Assembly (NCBI RefSeq): GCF_001635455.1
Contig: NZ_LWEH01000460.1
Location: forward strand, 124,001 to 188,000
Direction of reading: 5' to 3'
Source: Vibrio sp. HI00D65
Lineage (GTDB): Bacteria; Pseudomonadota; Gammaproteobacteria; Enterobacterales; Vibrionaceae
Length of the DNA stretch: 64,000 bases
How positions within the stretch are numbered: position 1 is the stretch's first letter; every line of letters begins with the position of its first letter. A program made the position numbers and the translations under genes. This document shows positions 1 to 8,519 of the stretch, piece by piece. The notes beneath the pieces are model-generated. The model was not told the origin of the DNA, did no database searches, and saw only the letters and a program-made list of their open reading frames with translations.

Positions 1-562
1 GTTGTACCACTTGAGGAAGAATCACATCCCAATAAGTATAGGTCTTTGATAAGCCCAAAGATTGAGCGGCTTCAAATTGTCCTTTAGAAATACTATTCAA
101 CCCAGCACGAAATATCTCAGCGGTATATGCCCCTTGAAAAAGTGCCAAAGCTAAAACAGCCGTGCTAAATCGATCCAGACCGATTACAGGACCGAATACA
201 AAATAGAGCAGGTAAATTTGTACTAACAATGGTGTATTACGAATCAATTCCACATAGCTAGTGGCGAGGGTGCGACCGACAACTGAATTGGAGTTACGTA
301 ATAGGGCTGTGGTTAAGCCAATCACCAGTGTTGCAACTAAAGAAATCAGCGAGATATTGATGGTAACGAGTAGTCCTTCCATCAATTCTGCAGGCCACCA
401 CTCGCCATCTTCATAGAAAGCAATGTAGTCAGGTACTCGATCCCATTGCCAACTGTATCCCATCGCTTGAGCGCCAGAATCGAGGATCCAAACAACGGCT
501 ACAGCAAGTACCACAATTTGTACCAAGGCAGAGAGGGCGGGTTTCATTATTTTCAGCAGCAT
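1..562 (-). CDS. Polar amino acid ABC transporter permease (partial)
   Basis: Inner-membrane permease subunit of a HisM/GlnP-type uptake system for a polar amino acid; the substrate cannot be told from this part. The visible 187 residues start MLLKIMKPAL and hold an N-terminal membrane segment (about residues 10-30), then a periplasmic stretch rich in Trp and acidic residues, then further membrane helices. The EAAQSLGLS sequence near the left edge is the EAA loop that docks on the ATPase. The ATG lies directly on the stop of the upstream ATPase gene (TGATG, one base shared), so the two are translationally coupled. The C-terminus lies outside the window on the left. Family assignment is firm. 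Confidence 0.9.
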   Translation of the reverse strand, partial: MLLKIMKPALSALVQIVVLAVAVVWILDSGAQAMGYSWQWDRVPDYIAFYEDGEWWPAELMEGLLVTINISLISLVATLVIGLTTALLRNSNSVVGRTLATSYVELIRNTPLLVQIYLLYFVFGPVIGLDRFSTAVLALALFQGAYTAEIFRAGLNSISKGQFEAAQSLGLSKTYTYWDVILPQVVQ

Positions 563-1308
563 CAGTAAGTCAGAATCTGATTTAGGAACGCTTGAGTACG
601 TTCGTGTTGAGGATTTTCGAACAGGCTCTGTGGCGTATTAGATTCCACGATCTGTCCTTCGTCCATAAAGATCACTCGGTCGGCAACGCGTTTTGCAAAG
701 CCCATTTCGTGTGTTACGCATACCATGGTAATGCCTTCACTTGCCAGTTCGACCATTACATCAAGCACTTCATTGATCATTTCCGGATCAAGTGCTGATG
801 TCGGTTCATCGAATAGCAGTAGTTCTGGCTTCATGCAAAGAGAGCGCGCAATTGCCACACGTTGTTGTTGACCACCTGAAAGCTGAGCCGGGTACTTATT
901 CGCTTGTTCTGCGATGTGTACACACTCGAGATAATGCATGGCGGTTTTCTCTGCTTCTTCTTTGCTTTTTTTGAGCGTACGCATTGGAGACAGAGTAAGG
1001 TTTTCAAGCACAGTAAGATGGGGGAATAAATGGAAGTGCTGAAACACCATTCCAACTTGGCCAGGTGTATTGAACTTGCAGGGAAGCGATTGTTCTAACA
1101 CGGAAAGTTCGCCATTTTCGAACGGTTCTAACTGATTGATACAGCGGATCAGAGTGGATTTACCCGAACCAGATGGCCCGCAAATCACCACAATCTCTCC
1201 CTGTTCAATATTTAGATCAATATCTTTTAGGGCATGAAAATCACCATACCACTTGTTAAGTGACTTAAACTTAACCATTTTCTTAAGATTGTTCAAATCG
1301 TTGTTCAT
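562..1308 (-). CDS. Polar amino acid ABC transporter ATP-binding protein
   Basis: Cytoplasmic ATPase (248 aa) that powers the neighbouring permease. It shows Walker A GPSGSGKST, a Q-loop, signature LSGGQQQRVAIARS, Walker B LLFDEPTSALDPE and the switch His in VTHEMGFA. These are typical of the GlnQ/HisP group, whose usual length is about 240-250 aa. An internal Met at residue 12 (MVKFKSLNKWYG) is where many relatives begin, so the true start may be about 33 bases downstream. It is the first gene of a minus-strand operon that runs on into the permease with a one-base overlap. The periplasmic binding protein is not in the window and may lie to the left. Confidence 0.92.
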   Translation of the reverse strand: MNNDLNNLKKMVKFKSLNKWYGDFHALKDIDLNIEQGEIVVICGPSGSGKSTLIRCINQLEPFENGELSVLEQSLPCKFNTPGQVGMVFQHFHLFPHLTVLENLTLSPMRTLKKSKEEAEKTAMHYLECVHIAEQANKYPAQLSGGQQQRVAIARSLCMKPELLLFDEPTSALDPEMINEVLDVMVELASEGITMVCVTHEMGFAKRVADRVIFMDEGQIVESNTPQSLFENPQHERTQAFLNQILTY

Positions 1309-1403
1309 ACCTAGTAAAGAGACAGGTTTACCTTAACAATATAGAAATATGATTGCACACAAAATTAGGAACTTATGAGAATTTAATAGCATCTTGTAGG
1401 GCA

Positions 1404-1437
1404 AATAAAAAACAGCGCCGGATTAGGACGCTGCTTA
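1404..1437 (-). terminator. Rho-independent terminator after the alcohol dehydrogenase
   Basis: On the minus strand a short GCAGCG/CGCTGT stem is followed by a T-run (TTTTTTATTT). It lies about 100 bases past the stop of the YqhD-like gene and upstream of the ABC ATPase, so it separates the two transcripts. Confidence 0.65.
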
Positions 1438-1542
1438 AGAATATACGAAAGGTCAAAGAATTCGGTTCAGTTTAATTGCATAAATTTTTAAATTATCGCG
1501 ATTTTATTTAGAAACCTGATTTCTTTGCTTTAATTTTAACCG

Positions 1543-2691
1543 TTAATGGATCGCAGACTCTAGAATCTCGCGAGTTTTTTCTAGCGTGATAGCTTGGTTC
1601 TCGCCAAGCTGTAGGTAACCATGTGATTCTAGTTGTGCAACCACGTTGTCGATAGCTTTTGCTTTATCCGCCTCGTAGCCATCAAACATAGTCGCTACGT
1701 CTAGGCTGTGATAGAAGGCTTCGATAGCATCGATAGTGCGCTCTGCTAAATCTTTGCCCGCTTCTAGGCCAAATACGTTACGTCCCATCTGTTCAAGTTT
1801 ACAGCGTTTCGCTTCGATCTGGTTACGAAGTAGTGAAGGTTGAACAATGGCTAGTGAACGTGCGTGGTCGACATGCCACAAGGCTGTGAATTCATGTCCA
1901 ATCATGTGCGTTGCCCAATCTTGAGGAACACCAGTACCAATAAGGCCATTTAGCGCTTGGTTAGCTGTCCACATTAGGTTTGCACGCCATGCATCGTTGT
2001 CACGCTCGTCGTATTGTTTACCCAGTACAAGAAGGTTTTTCAGCAATGTTTCTGCGTAGCCGTCTTGAACCATCGCGTCAGCAGGCATAGTGATGTATTG
2101 TTCACACACGTGAACCCAAGCATCAACCAGACCATTCACTAATTGGCGCTCTGGTAGAGACTTCATTACATCTGGGTCCATAACTGCAAACCTAGGCTGT
2201 ACCGCAGGGTTTAGGAAAGCCAGCTTCTCTTGAGTTGCTTTACGAGTGATTACTGCACCCATGTTTGATTCAGAACCTGTAGCCGGAAGCGTCAGTACCG
2301 CACCGATTGGCGTTGCTTCGGTCACTGGGTGCTCACCTGTTAGGATGTCCCAACCGTCACCGTCGTATTTCGCTGCTGCTGCAACGTATTTCGAACCATC
2401 AATTACTGAACCACCGCCAACAGCGATAATGAATTCTACGTTTTCTTCTTTAACGATAGCGACTGCTTTGTCTAATGTTTCTTTGGTTGGGTTTGCTTCA
2501 ACACCAGAAAACTCAATCCAAGCGTGATCTTTAAGAGATGCGACTACTTGGTCGTAAACACCGTTGCTTTTGATTGAACCGCCACCGTAGATGACAAGTA
2601 CTTTCTCTGAAGTATCAACAGCTTGGCTGATAGCGTTGATTTGGCCTTGGCCGAAGTGGATAACGGTAGGGTTAACATAGGTAAATTGCAT
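1543..2691 (-). CDS. Iron-containing alcohol dehydrogenase, YqhD-like
   Basis: Probable NADPH-dependent aldehyde/alcohol dehydrogenase of the YqhD/BDH group of the iron-containing (type III) ADH family, which reduces toxic short-chain aldehydes in the cytosol. Seen: nucleotide-binding GGGSVIDGSK, the GSESN motif, and the metal-binding region VDAWVHVCEQY followed by HMIGHEFTALWHVDHARSLA, which supplies the Asp and His ligands. The reading frame is open further upstream, but Met-17 (MQFTYVNPTVIHFG) has a good AAGGA ribosome site 7-8 bases before it and gives 382 aa, close to E. coli YqhD (387), so I use that start. It is transcribed away from an AraC-type activator resembling YqhC, the known activator of yqhD in E. 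coli, so aldehyde-inducible control is likely (inferred). Confidence 0.9.
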   Translation of the reverse strand: MQFTYVNPTVIHFGQGQINAISQAVDTSEKVLVIYGGGSIKSNGVYDQVVASLKDHAWIEFSGVEANPTKETLDKAVAIVKEENVEFIIAVGGGSVIDGSKYVAAAAKYDGDGWDILTGEHPVTEATPIGAVLTLPATGSESNMGAVITRKATQEKLAFLNPAVQPRFAVMDPDVMKSLPERQLVNGLVDAWVHVCEQYITMPADAMVQDGYAETLLKNLLVLGKQYDERDNDAWRANLMWTANQALNGLIGTGVPQDWATHMIGHEFTALWHVDHARSLAIVQPSLLRNQIEAKRCKLEQMGRNVFGLEAGKDLAERTIDAIEAFYHSLDVATMFDGYEADKAKAIDNVVAQLESHGYLQLGENQAITLEKTREILESAIH

Positions 2692-2882
2692 CGTCAGTTC
2701 CTTGTGTAAAGCTAAAATTATTTTTGTTGTAGTGCTCAATTTCTATATTTGCATATTAGTACACTGAAATAGGGTGGTGAAGGCCAATTTCTCCAAAATA
2801 ATTGCCTATTTCTACATGATTGATATTCTATTTGGGCTTTTGTGCAAACCAACATCACCCTTTGAATGGAACATCACCTGTT

Positions 2883-3767
2883 ATGAATACACTCGCTCAG
2901 TTACTGCAATCTTACGTTGAACTTAAAGGTTGGGACGATCTTGAAGGGATCAGAGAAACAGAGATAGAGGGTGTGTGGTTGTATCGTAGTAGTGGGGGGA
3001 ATCAGCGCCAACCATTCACTTATCAGTCAGGTATCATCATGCTTGGCCAGGGTAAAAAGAATATTTACATAGGCGACAGGCCAGTAACTTACGCGGCAGG
3101 TGATTACTTAGTGGTGGGGGTGCCAATGCCACTGGAGTGTGAAGCTTTGCCTGTTGATGGAGAGCCGTTATTGGGTTTGTCGATCAACATTGATTCTCAG
3201 CGCTTGCATAGCTTAGTGAAAAAGCTTGAAGAGCAAGGTTTTCTAGAGAGTTACTGTAACATGCACAAACAGAATTCGAGTGGCTTAGAGTCCACTAGAA
3301 TGGAAACGGCGATGCTAGAGAGTTTCACTAGGTTGGCGAAGACACTGCATTGCGATATCGAAGCCAACATCTTGGGTGATGCAATGATGACGGAGATTGT
3401 TTATCGCGCTTTAACAGGCTCTGAGGGCCGTGTACTGTTTGATTTAGCCCATCATGATGGCCATTACGCACGCGTCGCCAAAGCATTGTCTAAAGTGCAT
3501 GAAGAGTATGACCAAACCATTACTGTTCAATCGCTAGCCGATGAAGCGAATATGAGTGTGTCTGCTTTCCATAATGCTTTTCGTAACGTCACTTTCGAAT
3601 CACCACTCCAATACTTGAAGAAGGTAAGGCTCAATAAAGCCAAGGAGCTGATCCAGTTAGAAGGCCTGCGTATAAGTGATGCCGCACGCCGAGTTGGTTA
3701 TTCTAGTCCATCTCAATTCAGCCGAGAATTTAAACGTCATTTCAATACTACTCCAAGAGCGGTGTAA
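2883..3767 (+). CDS. AraC-family transcriptional activator, YqhC-like
   Basis: Cytoplasmic DNA-binding regulator of 294 aa from Met-22 of the open frame (MNTLAQLLQSYVEL). That start matches the usual beginning of the AraC_N group better than the upstream ATG. The N-terminal half (about 20-170) is the AraC_N sensor domain, with FTYQSGIIMLGQGKK and AAGDYLVVGVPMPLECE. The C-terminal ~95 residues hold the two helix-turn-helix units, including SVSAFHNAFRNVTFESPLQYLKKVRL and VGYSSPSQFSREFKRHF. It is divergent from the YqhD-like dehydrogenase across a ~190 bp shared upstream region, the arrangement of yqhC-yqhD, so it most likely controls that gene. The effector is not evident from sequence. Confidence 0.88.
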   Translation: MNTLAQLLQSYVELKGWDDLEGIRETEIEGVWLYRSSGGNQRQPFTYQSGIIMLGQGKKNIYIGDRPVTYAAGDYLVVGVPMPLECEALPVDGEPLLGLSINIDSQRLHSLVKKLEEQGFLESYCNMHKQNSSGLESTRMETAMLESFTRLAKTLHCDIEANILGDAMMTEIVYRALTGSEGRVLFDLAHHDGHYARVAKALSKVHEEYDQTITVQSLADEANMSVSAFHNAFRNVTFESPLQYLKKVRLNKAKELIQLEGLRISDAARRVGYSSPSQFSREFKRHFNTTPRAV

Positions 3768-3907
3768 TGTTTCCTATCAGCAATGAAGGTTGTTAAACAT
3801 GCGGCACTTCATATAGTGCAATCTTACACATATTTTTTGATTGACCGAGAAATCTGAATTTTATAAATATCCGTTATTAAAGTACTAATATTCTGTCGGA
3901 GGTTCAT

Positions 3908-4258
3908 TTGCTCGATTTGTTAAAGAAAGTGGTGCTTATCAATTTGATGGCTGCAATGGTCGTTTTTGTGCTGTCGCAGTTTTTTCCTTTCTTTGCTTCT
4001 ACTCAACTCGTCGACTTCTTATTTTATGTCGTTATCGTCATTTGGGTTTTGGCAAAACTTCTCTGGGAGGGAGGCGTTCATAGCAAAACAACGCGCTTAG
4101 ATGATCCTATTACAGACAAAGTCTACAAAATGGTCGACGGGCACGATTTTGCTAAAGACCAACAAGAACACTATCGAATGAATTATCAAACGGGCTTAGT
4201 GCTATTCATTGCTGGCTTACCGGCGTTTATTGCGTGCTTTGTTCTGCAATTCTTTTGA
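3908..4258 (+). CDS. DUF3899-like small inner-membrane protein
   Basis: A 116-residue protein with two N-terminal membrane helices (about 9-30 and 35-55), a polar middle (HSKTTRLDDPITDKVYKMVDG) and a third helix at the C-terminus (about 93-114). The start is a TTG preceded by a strong GGAGG at proper spacing; no ATG fits. I believe it resembles DUF3899-type proteins of vibrios, but function is unknown. The gene stops 19 bases before an acetyltransferase, so the two are probably cotranscribed. Confidence 0.7.
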   Translation: MLDLLKKVVLINLMAAMVVFVLSQFFPFFASTQLVDFLFYVVIVIWVLAKLLWEGGVHSKTTRLDDPITDKVYKMVDGHDFAKDQQEHYRMNYQTGLVLFIAGLPAFIACFVLQFF

Positions 4259-4277
4259 GCACGGATAAGAGGTAGTA

Positions 4278-4733
4278 ATGGAAGAATATTTAGAACTGGA
4301 CGTGATGACATTGGAGTCTATTTCAAAAGAAGCGGGCTTTCCAATAGATAGAGATGTGTATTTAGCATCTCATGCCCAATCGATGGAACAAGGACTGCTT
4401 GTCGAATATCGGCGACATAATAAGCTAATTGGCTACACGACGTTAAGTGATTTAGGCGATGGCAGCTGGTTTGTCCCTATGTTTGTGGTACACCCAGACT
4501 ATAGAAGTAAAGCCGCTTTTCTTGCTCTATTTCGTGGCATTGTAAACATACTGAAAGATCGTGATTCAAGGGTATTAGTAAGCAATGTTTTACGCTTAAA
4601 TGAACTGTCGGTGCAGTTTCATAAGCGATTAGGGTTTGAAATAACACGTGAGAATCACTTAGGTTATGACTTTACTCTAGCGTTGACTCCTGAAGTAAAA
4701 AGAAAATGGTCTAATTTCGTCGCTGTTACCTAG
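4278..4733 (+). CDS. GNAT-family N-acetyltransferase
   Basis: Predicted acetyl-CoA-dependent acyltransferase of 151 aa. The GNAT fold is suggested by the beta-strand pair LIGYTTLSDLGDGSWFVPMFVVHPDYRSKAAFLALFRGI, where VHPDYRSKA occupies the acetyl-CoA pyrophosphate-binding loop (motif A), and by RLNELSVQFHKRLGFEI near the C-terminus (motif B). The substrate is not recognisable. It starts with ATG after GAGGTAG and follows the small membrane protein by 19 bases. It is the first of four unrelated-looking GNAT genes within about 4 kb on this strand. Confidence 0.8.
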   Translation: MEEYLELDVMTLESISKEAGFPIDRDVYLASHAQSMEQGLLVEYRRHNKLIGYTTLSDLGDGSWFVPMFVVHPDYRSKAAFLALFRGIVNILKDRDSRVLVSNVLRLNELSVQFHKRLGFEITRENHLGYDFTLALTPEVKRKWSNFVAVT

Positions 4734-4857
4734 GGGCCATAAATAATTGTGGTTCGAGTTTGACCTCAAGTATGTGGTGGTTAATATCACCTTTCTATGA
4801 ATCGCCTCACTATTAACGCTTCTCATCTTTCGAGAGTAATCAACAAGGGCATGTATT

Positions 4858-5511
4858 ATGTACAAAGTCGGAATCGTATTATTTGATGACTTCACAGATG
4901 TAGACTTCTTCTTGATGTATGACTTATTAGGAAGAACGACGGACTCTTGGGAGGTTAAGGTTCTTGGAACTAAGCCTGAGCATCGTTCACATTTGGGTAT
5001 GACGGTGAAAACCGATGGCCATTTGAGTGAAGTAGCGCAGCAAGATATAGTGCTGATAACAAGTGGTTATCGCGGTATTCCTGCTGCATTGAAAGAGCCA
5101 GAGTTCATGAACTCATTACAGCTGGATCCGAGTGAGCAGTTAATCGGGTCGATTTGCGCGGGATCTTTTGTGTTACACGAACTCGGTTTACTTAAAGGTA
5201 AGAGGCTTACAACAAACCCGCATGCCAAACCAACATTAGAAGCGATGGGGGGAGATGTCCAAGATCTGCCTTTAGTTATTGAAGGCAACATTGCTACGGC
5301 TGGTGGATGTCTTTCTCTGGTCTACTTAATCGGTTGGATGGCTGAACGATTATTTGATTCTAACAAACGTAGAGCGATTCAAAATCAGCTTATCCCAGCA
5401 GGGCAGTTGGATCTCTTCGAAGATCTTATCTCGGGAACTATCCAGTCTGCAGAGGCTGATAATTTACATAACAAGTCACTAAAAGTTGAGCTGACAGACG
5501 CGGTGATTTAA
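4858..5511 (+). CDS. DJ-1/PfpI family protein
   Basis: A 217-residue cytosolic protein of the DJ-1/PfpI superfamily, in the branch near isocyanide hydratase and ThiJ-like proteins. The N-terminus MYKVGIVLFDDFTDVDFF carries the conserved acidic residue of the active site. The nucleophile elbow is GSICAGSFVLHELGLL with the expected Cys. The following TTNPHA and GGCLSLVYLIGW segments fit the family. Roles in the family vary (hydratase, glyoxalase or deglycase-like, stress response), so the reaction is not assigned. It stands between an acetyltransferase and a lipoprotein gene, with about 120 bases before it that could hold its own promoter. Confidence 0.85.
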   Translation: MYKVGIVLFDDFTDVDFFLMYDLLGRTTDSWEVKVLGTKPEHRSHLGMTVKTDGHLSEVAQQDIVLITSGYRGIPAALKEPEFMNSLQLDPSEQLIGSICAGSFVLHELGLLKGKRLTTNPHAKPTLEAMGGDVQDLPLVIEGNIATAGGCLSLVYLIGWMAERLFDSNKRRAIQNQLIPAGQLDLFEDLISGTIQSAEADNLHNKSLKVELTDAVI

Positions 5512-5568
5512 ACCATCGCAACGGCACTTTTACAAATAACGTTTAGTGAGAGAACGAAAAACAAGTTT

Positions 5569-5925
5569 ATGCCATTTAGAATTATTTTAATGCTATGCCT
5601 AGTTCTGACGGGCTGCGCATCCAATGAAGCTTTGCAACCGGACCCAACAACCATCACGCTATTTTATGGTGATACATCGATCTCCGCAGGCGTATTAGAA
5701 GACAAAACATTTAATTCAGTACTCGCCGATAGGGCTGAAAGTGTCACTTTTTCGGGCTCAATACGAAAGCAACATTCTGGCTACTTGGTCGATATGCTGG
5801 TGATTCGAGAAACGAAAGAGCCACGCTCGAGTCGACAATTAAACACGTCAATTCATATGAAAACTGGAGAGTTAGTGGATGTGGGTGGCGTGAACAACGA
5901 CATTTTTAGGGTGATTTTGGAATAG
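5569..5925 (+). CDS. Small lipoprotein of unknown function
   Basis: A 118-residue predicted lipoprotein. The N-terminus MPFRIILMLCLVLTGCASN has a hydrophobic stretch and lipobox LTGC (Cys-16), so the mature protein should be anchored in the envelope. The rest is a small soluble domain with several predicted strands (ITLFYGDTSISAG, VTFSGSIRKQHSGYLVDMLVIRET). I do not recognise a family. The ribosome-binding site is weak. Confidence 0.6.
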   Translation: MPFRIILMLCLVLTGCASNEALQPDPTTITLFYGDTSISAGVLEDKTFNSVLADRAESVTFSGSIRKQHSGYLVDMLVIRETKEPRSSRQLNTSIHMKTGELVDVGGVNNDIFRVILE

Positions 5926-5955
5926 TGTTATCAGCCTTTAGTTAAGGGAGAGGTT

Positions 5956-6471
5956 ATGCAGCAGAACATTACCACGGAACGATTAATCTTAAGGCCATTT
6001 CGATTGAGTGATAGCGAGCGCGTTGCTGAACTTGCGGGTGAGAAAGTGATAGCTGATATGACGGCTAATATTCCTCATCCATATGAAGCAAGTATGGCGA
6101 CTGATTGGATTAACACGCACGAGTCTTTCTTTAATGAAGGAAAAGGTGTGGTGTACGCGATAACTCTTAAAGCAAACGACGAGATTATCGGTGCAGTTAG
6201 CTTTCCTAGTTTGCAAGATGGTGTTGGTATTCTTGGTTATTGGCTTGGTGTTCCGTTTTGGGGGCAGGGTATAGCCTATGAAGCCTCATTGGCGTTAGTG
6301 GAATACAGCAAAGCTCATTTGGGGCTCACAGAACTGAAAGTGATGCACTTGTCTGAAAACAAACGCTCAGAGTCAGTTATACGAAAGCTCGGTGTAAAGT
6401 TTGTTGAGAAGCTGGTCCGTAAAGTTCATGGTAGAGATCGTGAACTATACCTGTATCACTCTTTACTTTAG
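5956..6471 (+). CDS. RimJ/RimL-type GNAT acetyltransferase
   Basis: A 171-residue acetyltransferase of the RimJ/RimL branch. It begins with the family's characteristic ITTERLILRPFRLSDSERVAEL, contains the GYWLGVPFWGQGIAYEASLALVEYS acetyl-CoA loop, and ends with the NKRSESVIRKLGVKFVEK segment. Relatives acetylate N-termini of ribosomal proteins or small molecules; the target here is unknown. An AGGGAGAGG ribosome site precedes the ATG. It lies 30 bases after the small lipoprotein gene and may share its transcript. Confidence 0.87.
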   Translation: MQQNITTERLILRPFRLSDSERVAELAGEKVIADMTANIPHPYEASMATDWINTHESFFNEGKGVVYAITLKANDEIIGAVSFPSLQDGVGILGYWLGVPFWGQGIAYEASLALVEYSKAHLGLTELKVMHLSENKRSESVIRKLGVKFVEKLVRKVHGRDRELYLYHSLL

Positions 6472-6615
6472 TTTTCTTATATATCGTATCCATTCCTACA
6501 TTTACAAAAATTAAGTGGTCTAGCGAAATAAATAGTTCAATTATCTAAAATTTCGCTTTACCTCAACCTAACTTCAAGTCTTAAGCTTCTTTTACTTATT
6601 CATAAGGAGCTTATT

Positions 6616-6783
6616 ATGCAAAGTAATTACGTTAAGGAACTCTCCGTTAAAACTTACCAAGAAGCGATTGAGAGAGAGGTCGTTAAATCAAAAGTTCGAC
6701 CATTTCATGCTCCGAGTTTTTTCAGTGGTGCCTTGTTATCTATGGCGGTAATGGGGTTGCTTTTGGTCACGCCAATACTTTGA
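6616..6783 (+). CDS. Small single-pass membrane protein (55 aa)
   Basis: Short open frame beginning MQSNYVKELSVKTYQEA, preceded by AAGGAGC at ideal spacing and ended by TGA. The first ~35 residues are polar and charged (EAIEREVVKSKVRPF). The last ~20 (SGALLSMAVMGLLLVTPIL) form one hydrophobic helix that reaches the C-terminus, like a tail-anchored or bitopic peptide. No known family recognised. It sits between two acetyltransferase genes, about 145 bases after the first. The strong ribosome site and protein-like composition make it a probable real gene. Confidence 0.6.
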   Translation: MQSNYVKELSVKTYQEAIEREVVKSKVRPFHAPSFFSGALLSMAVMGLLLVTPIL

Positions 6784-6873
6784 GCGATGGTTAACTCCCA
6801 TCATCCTAGATAGAAACACAGAGAGTTCGAAATCTGAAAATACAGTACTTAAAGGGAGCTTTTAGAGTTACTT

Positions 6874-7392
6874 ATGGAGATATCTATACACCTACTTCAA
6901 CCAAGCGATGTTGGTCCTCTTTTCGAATTTGAAGTCGAAAATAGAGAGTGGTTTAATCAATTTGTTCCTGCTAGGGATGACAGTTTCTATTCTGATTCAG
7001 GGGTTGCCGACCAAGTTAAGCTCTTCCTTAAGGAATACCAAAATGGTGAGTTGATCCCAATGCTAATTAAGGACGCTAACGGCGTTATTTGTGGAAGAAT
7101 CAACGTTCGCGATATCAGCAAAAATGGTGAAAGCGGGGAGCTCGGCTATCGGGTTGGTCGAGCTTTTGGTTCTAAAGGTGTCGCCTCTAATGCGGTCAGA
7201 AAGCTGCTAACCTATTTGTCTAAGCACTCATCCCTAAAATATATTGATGCTTATGCATTAGTAGGTAATGTCGGTTCAAATAAAGTACTAACAAATACGG
7301 GTTTCGACCTCGTTGAGCGTGTCCAAAATTACGCAGTATTCAAAGGACAACAACAGAATGCCAACTATTACCGCAAGGCAATATCCGTGTAA
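6874..7392 (+). CDS. GNAT-family N-acetyltransferase (RimJ/RimL-like)
   Basis: A 172-residue acetyltransferase. Seen: an N-terminal LLQPSDVGPLFEFEVENREWFNQFVPARDDSFY typical of RimL-like enzymes that act on protein N-termini, the core strand ICGRINVRDIS, the acetyl-CoA loop GYRVGRAFGSKGVASNAVRKLL, and ALVGNVGSNKVLTNTGFDLVER near the end. The substrate is unknown. It is the third GNAT gene of this stretch and is about 90 bases downstream of the small membrane protein. Confidence 0.85.
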   Translation: MEISIHLLQPSDVGPLFEFEVENREWFNQFVPARDDSFYSDSGVADQVKLFLKEYQNGELIPMLIKDANGVICGRINVRDISKNGESGELGYRVGRAFGSKGVASNAVRKLLTYLSKHSSLKYIDAYALVGNVGSNKVLTNTGFDLVERVQNYAVFKGQQQNANYYRKAISV

Positions 7393-7495
7393 GTGGGTAT
7401 TTGATATCTATTATTTTTCCTATAATCAATGAGATAATAGGCACGGAAAGATGAGCTCACACCATTGTGGTGCGAAACAATACAGAGATCAGTTT

Positions 7496-7972
7496 ATGAA
7501 CATTGTGACAGTCTATAGTGGTAATCAGCAGGTATACGCGAATTTATATCAGGGCTATGCGGCTGAGTTTTCAAAGATTATCGGAGACAAACCAGACGAG
7601 TATGGCTTGTTTGAGATTTACCCGACGCTTGGTGATGCCGTAACGGGTTATTTACTCTACATTGATGGCGTTCCTGCTGCATTAACCGCCATTGAAACCA
7701 AAGCGCCAAACGAGTTTGAGATTTGTGATTTCTATGTGGTGCCTTATTTCCGTAAGAACAAAGTAGGGAAACAGTTTATCTCTGAACTATTTGAACACCT
7801 AAAAGGTAGTTGGGAGATTAAACAAGTACTGGGCGCAGATCATGCTGTTAAGTTCTGGAGAGAAGTCGTCAATGACTACACCTCAGGTAATTATGTGGAA
7901 GACCAGTACCAAGACGAAAAGTGGGGCTTGGTAACAAGACAATGCTTTAATCATGATGGTATTGCCAAGTAA
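7496..7972 (+). CDS. GNAT-like acetyltransferase
   Basis: Predicted acetyltransferase of 158 aa if it begins at MNIVTVYSGNQQ, or 173 aa if it begins at the upstream ATG at 7451 (MSSHHCGAKQYRDQF), which looks less like a family N-terminus. GNAT features: YLLYIDGVPAALTAIETKA, then FEICDFYVVPYFRKNKVGKQFISELFEHL with the acyl-CoA loop FRKNKVGKQ. It ends in a short polar tail. The substrate is unknown. A stem-loop follows the gene, so transcription of this run of small genes probably ends here. Confidence 0.75.
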   Translation: MNIVTVYSGNQQVYANLYQGYAAEFSKIIGDKPDEYGLFEIYPTLGDAVTGYLLYIDGVPAALTAIETKAPNEFEICDFYVVPYFRKNKVGKQFISELFEHLKGSWEIKQVLGADHAVKFWREVVNDYTSGNYVEDQYQDEKWGLVTRQCFNHDGIAK

Positions 7973-7984
7973 AACCTTATATAT

Positions 7985-8026
7985 CAGAAGCTGGCGGGGT
8001 CCTTCTAGCCAGCTTCGGGCCTGTCT
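7985..8026 (+). terminator. Stem-loop after acetyltransferase run
   Basis: Perfect 9-bp stem GAAGCTGGC/GCCAGCTTC with a 12-base loop just past the acetyltransferase stop. The downstream run is only moderately T-rich, so termination may be partial. Confidence 0.5.
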
Positions 8027-8072
8027 ATTTTAAGGTGTCCTCTAGATTTAGGGTAACCTTATTGCTTTATCG

Positions 8073-8519
8073 TTACTTTTGAGGTTTATTGCGTTCGATT
8101 ACACTGATCGCGATTGCTAAAAATAGAATATCTTTCACTAAGAAGAAGTTAGTGACCAAAATACCATCCGATACTTTCCAAGCGTTATGCGTGGTAATTA
8201 GAAAGCTCAGTGTCACAACAAAGATAACCGCTGCAGCAATGCCAGAACAAAACGCGACTTGCGGTTTCTTAAACCCAATCATCAGCCCAATGGCGACAAT
8301 GATTTCAGCACCACCAACCATATTAGACACGGATTGGACTGTGAATAAGTTGTAAAGCCAGCTCATTGCTGGGTGGTTGGCAATTAAAGGTTCAATCAAC
8401 ATCGCTTCGGTAGGCGTAAACTTATAAATTCCAATCCAAGCTAACACCAACGCGACACCTATCACGCCTAGGTTGTATCCAAAGTTGCTTTGCTTCAATT
8501 CGTAGGTTTGAACATGCAT
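8073..8519 (-). CDS. DUF417 / RclC-like inner-membrane protein
   Basis: A 148-residue integral membrane protein with four predicted helices (about 17-37, 60-80, 85-110, 123-142). The N-terminal motif GVIGVALVLAWIGIYKFTPTEAMLIEPLI and the ISPLL-like periplasmic stretch SWLYNLFTVQSVSNMVGGAEI are characteristic of the YkgB/DUF417 family. E. coli RclC (YkgB) belongs to this family and is part of the reactive-chlorine response; whether this copy has that role is inference. The gene stands alone on the minus strand with no rclA or rclB visible nearby. Confidence 0.85.
   Translation of the reverse strand: MHVQTYELKQSNFGYNLGVIGVALVLAWIGIYKFTPTEAMLIEPLIANHPAMSWLYNLFTVQSVSNMVGGAEIIVAIGLMIGFKKPQVAFCSGIAAAVIFVVTLSFLITTHNAWKVSDGILVTNFFLVKDILFLAIAISVIERNKPQK

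Noticed and set aside
3908..7972. Possible superintegron cassette array (many small same-strand genes, several GNATs)
   Set aside because: The gaps between genes lack the long inverted repeats and GTTRRRY/RYYYAAC cores of attC sites. Some gaps are only 20-60 bases, too short for attC.
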